DNA from: Intestinimonas aquisgranensis
GTDB lineage: Bacteria > Bacillota > Clostridia > Oscillospirales > Oscillospiraceae
Length of the DNA stretch: 12,595 nucleotides
Direction of reading: 5' to 3'
Assembly (NCBI GenBank): GCA_020687605.1
Contig: JAJEQY010000094.1
Coordinates: 1-12,595, forward strand
The position numbers and the translations under genes are program-made. Below are positions 6,479 through 12,595 of this stretch, one piece after another (position 1 is the stretch's first letter; each line of letters begins with the position of its first letter). The notes beneath the pieces were generated by a model that saw nothing but the letters and a program-made list of their open reading frames with translations, ran no database searches and was not told the origin of the DNA.

Positions 6479-7846
6479 ATGAAACTGAAGACGACCCTCA
6501 ACGGCAGCAGTTTCGCCTTCCGGGACATCAAGGATGTGCTGGCCAAGGCCAACGAGCCCAAGTCCGCCGACCGCTTCCAGGGCATCGCGGCGGCCACCGC
6601 CACCGAGCGGGTGGCGGCTAAGATCGTGCTCTCGGAGCTCACCGTGGGCGACCTCACCGAGAACCCCACCGTCCCCTATGAAAAGGACGAGGTCACCCGG
6701 GTCAACATCGACGGCCTGAACAAGCCCATGTATGAGCGGTTCAAGAACATGACCATCGGTGAGCTGCGGGAGTGGATCCTGGATCACGGGACTTCTACCG
6801 AGGAGCTCTGCCGGGCCAGCCGCGCCTTCACCGGCGAGGTGGTGGCCGCCGTGGCCAAGATCATGTCCGCCATGGACCTGGTCTACGGCGCCAGCAAGAT
6901 CGTCCGGCCCACCAAGTGCATCACCCAGATCGGTCTGCCCGGCACCCTGTCCTACCGCTGCCAGACCAACAGCACCACCGACGACGTGCCCAGCATCCTC
7001 CTGGGCGTCATGGAAGGTCTGACCTACGGCTCCGGCGATGCCTGCCTGGGCATCAACCCCGTCACCGACGACGCCGAGACCACCAAGCGCATTGCCGACG
7101 GCCTGTGGAACCTGGTGCGGAAGAACGACATCCCCACCCAGATCACCGTCCTCTCCCACATCACCACCCAGATGCAGGCTGTCCGCAACGGCGCTCCCCT
7201 GTCCATGTTCTTCCAGTCCATCGCCGGCACCCAGGCCGCCAACGATAACTTCGGCGTCAACCGTGCCCTTCTGGAGGAGGCCTATGCCCTGGCCCGGGAG
7301 TCCTGCACCGGCCTCGGTCCCAACCTCCTGTACTTCGAGGCCGGCCAGGGCTCCGAGGTGTCCATCGGTGCCGACGAGGGCGTGGACGAGATGACCCTGG
7401 AGGCCCGGACCTACGGCTTCGGCCGCTTCTTCAACCCCTTCATGGTCAACAACGTCTCCGGCTTCATCGGCCCCGAGACCCTCTATGACGGCAAGGAGAT
7501 GATCCGGGCCAACCTGGAGGACCACTTCATGGGCAAGCTCATCGGTCTGCCCATGGGCATGGCCCCCTGCTACACCAACCACACCTCCATCACCCAGGAC
7601 GACCAGGAGATGGCCACCGCCCTGCTGGCCATGGCCGGCGCCAACTACTACATGGGCGTGCCCGTGGGCGACGACGTGATGCTCTCCTATCAGGACACCA
7701 GCTTCCACGACGACGCCACCCTCCGGGAGCTCACCCACCGCCTGCCCGCCCCGGAGTTCCACAAGTGGATGATGAAGATGGACCTGATGGACGAGAACGG
7801 TCGTCTCACCCCCCGGGCCGGCGACGCGTCCATTTTCCTGAAGTGA
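6479..7846 (+). CDS. eutB: Ethanolamine ammonia-lyase large subunit
   Basis: A 455-residue catalytic subunit of the adenosylcobalamin-dependent enzyme that converts ethanolamine to acetaldehyde and ammonia, normally inside a bacterial microcompartment. The N-terminus MKLKTTLNGSSFAFRDIKDV matches the family start. Numbering agrees with the E. coli enzyme without gaps at the substrate-site residues I recall: Arg160, Gln162, Asn193, Phe258, Glu287, Val326 and Leu402 are all present. Position 362, normally Asp, is Ala (GMAPCYTNH, 360-368), a notable change. The ATG at 6479 is chosen for family length; GAGGTG (6464-6469) is 9 bp ahead, and the upstream GTG at 6434 has no support. eutC follows after 16 bp. 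Identification is firm; the exact substrate is less so because of the Ala. Confidence 0.95.
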   Translation: MKLKTTLNGSSFAFRDIKDVLAKANEPKSADRFQGIAAATATERVAAKIVLSELTVGDLTENPTVPYEKDEVTRVNIDGLNKPMYERFKNMTIGELREWILDHGTSTEELCRASRAFTGEVVAAVAKIMSAMDLVYGASKIVRPTKCITQIGLPGTLSYRCQTNSTTDDVPSILLGVMEGLTYGSGDACLGINPVTDDAETTKRIADGLWNLVRKNDIPTQITVLSHITTQMQAVRNGAPLSMFFQSIAGTQAANDNFGVNRALLEEAYALARESCTGLGPNLLYFEAGQGSEVSIGADEGVDEMTLEARTYGFGRFFNPFMVNNVSGFIGPETLYDGKEMIRANLEDHFMGKLIGLPMGMAPCYTNHTSITQDDQEMATALLAMAGANYYMGVPVGDDVMLSYQDTSFHDDATLRELTHRLPAPEFHKWMMKMDLMDENGRLTPRAGDASIFLK

Positions 7847-7862
7847 GAAGGAGGGAGCAATC

Positions 7863-8729
7863 ATGAACGAAGCCCAACTGCAAGAGATCATTCTGAAGAC
7901 CATCACTGAACTGGTGGGCCAGGAGGGAAAGACGACCGCCCCCTCCGCCGGTCCCAAGGTGGACCCCGGTGAGGTGCCTGACCTCTCCGCCGTGGACTAC
8001 CGGAAGATCATCGACGTGCCCAACCCCGCCAACGAGGAGGAGTACCGCCTCCTGCGGTCCCAGACCGTGGCCCGGCTGGGCGTCTGGCGGGCCGGTCCTC
8101 GGTACCGCACCAACACCTTCCTCCGCTTCCGGGCCGACCACGCCGTGGCCATGGACGCCGTCTTTACCGACGTGCCCGAGCAGGTGCTGGAGGATGCGGG
8201 GCTCTTCTCCGTGCAGACCCTCTGCGACAGCAAGGACACCTACCTCACCCGCCCCGACCTGGGCCGCCGCTTCTCCGATGAGGCCGTGGCCGAGCTGAGA
8301 ATGCGCTGTGTCCTGAACCCCGACGTCCAGATCGTGGTCTCCGACGGCCTCTCCAGCACCTCCGTCTCCGCCAACGTCAAGGACGTGCTCCCTGCCATCC
8401 TCCAGGGCCTCAAGGCCTCCGGCGTCACCGTGGGTACCCCCTTCTTCATCAAGTACGGCCGGGTGGGCGCCATGGACGCCGTCACCGAGGCCCTGGGGTC
8501 CAAGGTCACCGTCATCCTCCTGGGCGAGCGTCCCGGCCTGGCCACCGGCGAGTCCATGTCCGCCTACATGACCTACGGCGGCTATATCGGTATCCCCGAG
8601 GCCAACCGTACCGTGGTCTCCAACATCCACCGGGGCGGCACCACCCCCACCGAGGCCGGAGCCTTCATCGCCGAGCTGTGCCTGCGCATGCTCAAGGAAA
8701 AGGCCTCCGGCCTGGACCTCAAGGTTTGA
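7863..8729 (+). CDS. eutC: Ethanolamine ammonia-lyase small subunit
   Basis: A 288-residue subunit, close to the usual length of about 295, that with EutB forms the lyase and contributes to cobalamin binding. Family-typical stretches include YRLLRSQTVARLGVWRAGPR, TFLRFRADHA, DGLSSTSV, LLGERPGL and YGGYIGIPEANRTV. The first 20 residues form an amphipathic helix (LQEIILKTITEL) followed by a flexible Gly/Pro/Lys-rich linker. That is the form of a microcompartment targeting peptide, and the EutC N-terminus is known to have that role in E. coli. AAGGAGG (7848-7854) lies 8 bp before the ATG. The closely following eutM supports packing of the enzyme into a protein shell. Confidence 0.95.
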   Translation: MNEAQLQEIILKTITELVGQEGKTTAPSAGPKVDPGEVPDLSAVDYRKIIDVPNPANEEEYRLLRSQTVARLGVWRAGPRYRTNTFLRFRADHAVAMDAVFTDVPEQVLEDAGLFSVQTLCDSKDTYLTRPDLGRRFSDEAVAELRMRCVLNPDVQIVVSDGLSSTSVSANVKDVLPAILQGLKASGVTVGTPFFIKYGRVGAMDAVTEALGSKVTVILLGERPGLATGESMSAYMTYGGYIGIPEANRTVVSNIHRGGTTPTEAGAFIAELCLRMLKEKASGLDLKV

Positions 8730-8765
8730 GCATCCATCATTATGTTTGAATAGGAGCAGATGAAT

Positions 8766-9056
<291 letters not shown>

Positions 9057-9142
9057 TATGGCTGGAAAACGGTAACATTCAGAAAAAGCCATAAAATAGA
9101 ATAAAAAGGCTGGAGAGCGGTCCGAATAGACCTTTCTCACAG

Positions 9143-9185
9143 AAAAAACACGGAGGGTACCGCTTTGGGTCCCTCCGTGTTTTTT
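9143..9185. terminator. Strong, probably bidirectional terminator after eutM
   Basis: Fifteen bases (9143-9157, six A then CACGGAGGG) pair perfectly with 9171-9185 (CCCTCCGTG then six T), and ACC/GGT extends the stem around a GCTTTG loop. The A and T runs at opposite ends let it work in both directions. It closes the eut transcript. A weaker 7-bp inverted repeat (TATGGCT 9057-9063 with AGCCATA 9087-9093, 23-nt loop) lies directly after the eutM stop and is of unknown use. From 9186 to 9262 nothing recognisable is seen. Confidence 0.9.
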
Positions 9186-9262
9186 ACGCCTTGGCGCGGA
9201 GTCCTGCCGCCGGTGGCTCCTTTGTCTGTCAGAAGCGAGTGGTGAGATCGTGGGCAGCATTC

Positions 9263-9292
9263 TTGAACTTCATAGGGAAACAATGGTATAAT
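9263..9292 (+). promoter_or_regulatory. Sigma-A-like promoter of the HEFTH-protein gene
   Basis: TTGAAC (9263-9268) and a perfect TATAAT (9287-9292) are separated by 18 bp, just outside a terminator and about 60 bp before the chosen start codon. This makes the following gene an independent transcription unit. Confidence 0.7.
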
Positions 9293-9352
9293 ACTTTTTT
9301 CTTAAATTGGATATAGCGGGCAGCTGTGTCCACCGAAATGGAGGCATGGGAT

Positions 9353-10840
9353 ATGAGGACAAGCCGCAATCATCCAGAGCTGACCTCGGAGAGCACAGAA
9401 CGGGTCCGGGCGGCGCGGGGGACCGACAGAGCGGCACCACCCGGCACCACTCTGCCCAATTCGGCTGTTCTCGCCATGCTGACGGACGAAGACGGGGCCG
9501 CTTCCGACCGCCAGGAGGCAGAGCAGGCGCTGGCCGGGGCGATCCACGAACGGATAGCCAGGTTGGGAGGTGCCCCCGAGACACTGGAAGAGTCAGCCAC
9601 ACCGGCCCGGGTGGTCCTCCCCGAAGAAGGCGAGGGCCAACAGCGTTCCCACCGTTCCAATGTCAAGTTCCAGCATTTCCTGACAGCTCTGGACGCCTAC
9701 AAGACAGAGGGGGGCACTCTGGAACAGGAGCTGGCTCTGCTGGGGGCCGCCGGCAGCTACATCAGAAAGCACGGCCACGAGACCGATGAGAACCATCTGG
9801 CGCAGAGTGCCCAAGTGGAGGACGCGCTCTATGAGCTCACCATGCGGGGCGATACTGCAAAACAGGCCAATGAGAACATTGACCATATTCGGAGCATCAT
9901 GAGCGTTGAAGAGAGTGCCAAAGAGAAAACAGATACGGTTAAAAGGCTGGAAAAAAAGGCCCTGGAAACGCTCAAGTCCATCTACCACCCGACAAAAAGT
10001 TCTTTCTCGTCATGGGGAAAAAGGCAGAAGCCGGCGTACAGCAAAGCGCTGCAGCTGATCACAGCGGACGTGATGAGCCAGCAAGGAAACATAGCGGCAT
10101 ATTTCGGAGGTTGGCGCTCATATACGACAAAGCTTCAAGCGGAGGAAGCTCCCGATGGAGGACGAAGGGACAGCTATGAGGTGTACAGCCGGGCAACCAG
10201 TGACGTAAACGATACGCTGGGCACCAGCCTGCATGAGTTTACCCATGTGGCCAACTCTATTGCGTACGATAACTCCGGATTGTTTCTCACCTATGAGCCG
10301 GGGACCAGTCCCGAGATGGTCGAAAGGGAAATGCGCTGGCGTAAGGGCCGACTGCGGATGCTCAAGCAGTTGTCCGGGGAGGAACCACCTGAATGCCGGA
10401 TTGGCTGCTCCACCCTTAAGGAATATGTGGAAGGGCGAACGGACTATGGCGGTGACTGGAAATCCAGAAATCAATATATTCCAGTACGTATGAGCTGGCT
10501 GAATGCGGAGGAGCGCAAGAGGGGGCACACCCCGTTTTTAACCGAGGACAGGCAAAAGGTGGAGGCGTTCAAGGATATTGTGGAACCTCTGTTCCAGCAG
10601 GGCAAGATCGGCGAGCAGGCCCGCAAGTTGGAGGAATACAGAGCAGAGCTGAAGGCAGGGGAGCACCCTGTCGATTCTAAAAGCCATGTGCCGGTCACGC
10701 CCCAATGGATCGAGGAACAGATGCGTCAGCTTGACGAGAGCTGCGGCGGTTCGGCGCAGGCTCTGATGACACTTCCTGAGGAGATCTCGCCGGATACCAT
10801 GATCGAGTATGATTCCGTGATCAATCAGATGCTGGTCTAG
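9353..10840 (+). CDS. Unrecognised protein with HEFTH metalloprotease-like motif, possibly an exported toxin or effector
   Basis: A 495-residue protein that I do not recognise as a named family. The first 60 or so residues are rich in Arg, Ser, Thr and Pro with a PNSAVLAMLTDEDG segment, and look disordered. Residues of about 95-230 are charged and helical. HEFTH (294-298, in LGTSLHEFTHVANSIAYDNS) fits HExxH of zinc metallopeptidases. The rest is charged, with helical stretches. No signal peptide or membrane segment is seen. N-termini of this style occur in Clostridia proteins tied to extracellular contractile injection systems, but that link is from memory and weak. The ATG at 9353 follows GGAGG (9340-9344) by 8 bp; GTG 9326 and ATG 9338 lack a site. 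Several stretches use more AT-rich codons than the neighbours, which may indicate transfer. The TAG stop is probably premature. Confidence 0.7.
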   Translation: MRTSRNHPELTSESTERVRAARGTDRAAPPGTTLPNSAVLAMLTDEDGAASDRQEAEQALAGAIHERIARLGGAPETLEESATPARVVLPEEGEGQQRSHRSNVKFQHFLTALDAYKTEGGTLEQELALLGAAGSYIRKHGHETDENHLAQSAQVEDALYELTMRGDTAKQANENIDHIRSIMSVEESAKEKTDTVKRLEKKALETLKSIYHPTKSSFSSWGKRQKPAYSKALQLITADVMSQQGNIAAYFGGWRSYTTKLQAEEAPDGGRRDSYEVYSRATSDVNDTLGTSLHEFTHVANSIAYDNSGLFLTYEPGTSPEMVEREMRWRKGRLRMLKQLSGEEPPECRIGCSTLKEYVEGRTDYGGDWKSRNQYIPVRMSWLNAEERKRGHTPFLTEDRQKVEAFKDIVEPLFQQGKIGEQARKLEEYRAELKAGEHPVDSKSHVPVTPQWIEEQMRQLDESCGGSAQALMTLPEEISPDTMIEYDSVINQMLV

Positions 10841-10963
10841 TACGAGGCCTCCGGTGGGAGCAAAGCGTCCAAGTTCTATCAGGCGCTCAAAGCCTCCGCC
10901 CTCGATGCCTTTGTACGCCGCAGGATGGCCGCCCTGAAGCGGCAGATCGGCAGCGGTAGATGA
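10841..10963 (+). pseudogene. In-frame continuation after the amber stop (detached C-terminus)
   Basis: Directly after TAG (10838-10840) the same frame stays open for 40 codons to TGA (10961-10963). It encodes an orderly helical, basic tail with segments KASKFYQALKASALDAF and RRRMAALKRQIGSGR. Third positions are GC-rich like real genes here, and no start codon with a ribosome binding site precedes it, so it is probably the original C-terminus of the HEFTH protein. One C-to-T change turning a Gln codon CAG into TAG would explain it. A sequencing error or stop readthrough are alternatives. Confidence 0.55.
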
Positions 10964-11065
10964 ATGGGCGGGGACAACCGGAAATGCATGGAAGAGACGG
11001 AGACATTGCTCCGGGAAATAAAAAACGTAATTTTTGTCACAAAAACCGGTGCAGAGGCGATATAA
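10964..11065 (+). CDS. Possible 33-residue small ORF
   Basis: ATG directly follows the TGA at 10961-10963 (TGAATG) and opens 33 codons ending in TAA. The peptide has a charged helical part (CMEETETLLREIKNVIFV). There is no convincing ribosome binding site, so it would depend on translation coupled to the upstream frame, which would require readthrough of the amber codon. It may be chance. The remaining bases up to 11109 are AT-rich and hold no clear promoter or terminator. Confidence 0.2.
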   Translation: MGGDNRKCMEETETLLREIKNVIFVTKTGAEAI

Positions 11066-11122
11066 AAGGTAGAGAACCGCCCGTTGAACGTTAAAAGCAG
11101 CCAAAATATGGAGGTGTATCAA

Positions 11123-12544
11123 ATGAACGGAAAAATGCGAGCGGGACTGAGCCTTCTGCTGTGCCTTGTGCTCTGTCTGGGTACCGCCGGGGCGGCGGAG
11201 AGCCGGGACCTGACGAGTCAGGAGGGCCAGGCCATGCGCCTGGAGCGCCTGGGCCTCTTCCTGGGGGTGGGGACGGACGAAAACGGCTTCACCGACTTCG
11301 ACCTGGACCGGACGCCCAGCCGGGAGGAGGCGGTGACCATGCTGGTCCGGGCTTTGGGCAAGGGTACAGAAGCGGCGGAGATGGGGAAGACCCACCCCTT
11401 CACCGACGTGCCCGCCTGGGCGGACGGCTATGTGTCCTATGCCTATGACCAGGGCCTTACCAAGGGAACCTCGGACACCGCCTTTGGCGCCGGAGACACC
11501 GCCACCGGGGCCATGTACGTGACCTTCATGCTCCGTGCCCTGGGCTACGCCGACGGCACCGACTTTACCTGGGACGACCCCTGGGCCCTGGCTGAGGACT
11601 GTGGTATCCTGCCCGAACGCGTGGACCGGGAGGCCTTCCTCCGTGCCGACGCGGTGGATGTCACCGCTGCCGCCCTCTCCGCCAAGCGGAAGGGGACGGA
11701 CGCTACCCTGGCGCAAAAGCTCATTGAGGAGGGAGCCATCTCCCAGGCGGCCTGGGATCAGGCCTTCCAGACCTATGAGGCGGCCATGGCGGGGATCGCC
11801 GCCAACGACTTTTATCGGGAGGAGGAGCGCTGGGAGTCGGACTATGGCACCGTGGTGCTGGGACTAGTATCCGGTCTGCCTAGCGGAAACGGTTACACCT
11901 TCCAGTTGGTGACCAAGCCAGCCGCCGCTGTGGGAGAGGGCCTGATCATTGACCTGCCCTTGCCCAACAAGGTGGCACCGGAGGAACCTGCATTGAGTGC
12001 GGACGGGCAGATTTTCACCTACTCTGTCCACTTGGAGGAAACGGTCACCGTCAGCTCCAAGACGGACCTGGAGGGCGTGACCTACCAGGCCGGTACCTAT
12101 ACTTATATGGTGGACCTGAAAAGCGGCAAGGTGACGAGAGATATTCGGCCCACGGAGGTCACCACAGAGGCCGAGCAGGCGGCCTATGACGCCGCCATTG
12201 CCCAGCGCATCCAGGGTGTCACCGTTCTGGAGCGGCTGGAGAGCGACTACTGTACGGTCCTCTATACCTCTGCTGCCAGCGACTCCAGGGGAGAATTCCG
12301 GTCCCTGACACTGGTCTATAAGCCCGGCTCGCCCAGAACCGCCGGGGAGACCCTGAGTCTGGAGCTGCCAATGGTCTCTGACACCACCCAGGCTGTGCCG
12401 GAGGGCATGGCCTTCCGCGATGACGGAGATGTCTTTTCCTACACCTGTACTGTGGATGGTTCAGCCGAAAGCTGGGAGGCGGGTACCTATCGGTTTACCG
12501 TTCATCTGCATGACGGCGGAGTCGAAATGGAGTTTGTCCCTTGA
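11123..12544 (+). CDS. Secreted S-layer-homology (SLH) protein with duplicated C-terminal domain
   Basis: A 473-residue protein. Residues 1-24 form a signal peptide (basic start, LSLLLCLVLCLGTAGA, probable cut after AGA). Three SLH-like units follow: about 40-90 (divergent, TPSREEAVTMLVRALG), 93-142 (FTDVPAWADGYVSYAYDQGL, the clearest) and about 143-192 (weak). SLH domains normally hold proteins to pyruvylated secondary cell-wall polymers. The C-terminal half has two related beta-rich domains, about 236-341 and 371-473, each opening with ESDY (238-241; 373-376) and closing with an AGTY-x3-V-x-L motif. Their function is unknown. The ATG at 11123 follows GGAGGTG (11110-11116); an upstream TTG at 11084 and ATG at 11108 are less likely because they would precede the signal peptide. 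It has no visible link to the eut locus. Confidence 0.85.
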   Translation: MNGKMRAGLSLLLCLVLCLGTAGAAESRDLTSQEGQAMRLERLGLFLGVGTDENGFTDFDLDRTPSREEAVTMLVRALGKGTEAAEMGKTHPFTDVPAWADGYVSYAYDQGLTKGTSDTAFGAGDTATGAMYVTFMLRALGYADGTDFTWDDPWALAEDCGILPERVDREAFLRADAVDVTAAALSAKRKGTDATLAQKLIEEGAISQAAWDQAFQTYEAAMAGIAANDFYREEERWESDYGTVVLGLVSGLPSGNGYTFQLVTKPAAAVGEGLIIDLPLPNKVAPEEPALSADGQIFTYSVHLEETVTVSSKTDLEGVTYQAGTYTYMVDLKSGKVTRDIRPTEVTTEAEQAAYDAAIAQRIQGVTVLERLESDYCTVLYTSAASDSRGEFRSLTLVYKPGSPRTAGETLSLELPMVSDTTQAVPEGMAFRDDGDVFSYTCTVDGSAESWEAGTYRFTVHLHDGGVEMEFVP

Positions 12545-12570
12545 ATGTGGAAAGGAAGAGATCAAGGCGC

Positions 12571-12595
12571 GTGGAGAGCGGTGGCCGCTCTCCAC
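12571..12595. terminator. Perfect 11-bp hairpin at the window end, possible terminator
   Basis: GTGGAGAGCGG (12571-12581) pairs perfectly with CCGCTCTCCAC (12585-12595) around a TGG loop, 26 bp after the SLH gene stop. The stem suits a Rho-independent terminator, but any T run would lie beyond the window, so it could equally be a dispersed palindromic repeat. Confidence 0.5.

Noticed and set aside
11034..11066. Promoter for the SLH gene (TTGTCA at 11034-11039, TATAAA at 11061-11066)
   Set aside because: The spacing is 21 bp, too long for a normal sigma-A promoter; no better pair was found, so none is annotated.
9111..12582. The 11-mer TGGAGAGCGGT occurs at 9111-9121 and again in the hairpin at 12572-12582
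   Set aside because: Only one copy is in a palindrome and the flanks do not match, so a dispersed repeat is not supported from two short hits.

Overview
The window is GC-rich (roughly 60-65%) and densely coded on the + strand only. It has GGAGG-type ribosome binding sites, near-consensus sigma-A promoters, a Firmicutes-type EutV/EutW antitermination pair instead of the enterobacterial EutR activator, and an S-layer-homology (SLH) protein. Together these suggest a high-GC gut Clostridia member, probably Oscillospiraceae (Flavonifractor/Pseudoflavonifractor/Lawsonibacter-like). The family is an inference from style and gene content; no marker gene for taxonomy is present.

Region 1 (1-4092) is a three-gene efflux operon: a MarR-family repressor with an apparent self-operator over its promoter, then two overlapping ABC half-transporters. 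One half carries a degenerate ATP site (Asp and Gln where Glu and His are expected) and the other a consensus one, as in BmrC/BmrD-like heterodimeric exporters.

Region 2 (4116-9185) is a compact ethanolamine-use locus: promoter, leader RNA with terminator, eutV (receiver-ANTAR antiterminator), eutW (sensor kinase), a second leader with terminator, eutB, eutC (the two ammonia-lyase subunits) and eutM (shell hexamer), closed by a strong terminator. EutW is expected to sense ethanolamine and phosphorylate EutV, which would stop termination in the leaders so that the lyase and shell protein are made. Both terminators overlap an alternative upstream hairpin, so the antitermination logic is visible in the DNA. 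No aldehyde or alcohol dehydrogenase, EutA reactivase, EutL/EutS/EutN shell genes, adenosyltransferase, transporter or B12 riboswitch is seen here. EutB has Ala at position 362, where the well-studied enzymes have the substrate-binding Asp.

Region 3 (9186-11122) holds nothing recognisable up to a sigma-A-like promoter at 9263-9292. That promoter serves a 495-codon gene for an unrecognised protein with an HEFTH zinc-metalloprotease motif. Its frame is stopped by an amber codon but continues in plausible coding sequence for 40 more codons to TGA, followed directly by a possible 33-codon ORF.

Region 4 (11123-12595) is a secreted SLH protein whose C-terminal half is a duplicated domain of about 100 residues. 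A perfect 11-bp hairpin, possibly its terminator, lies at the very end of the window.
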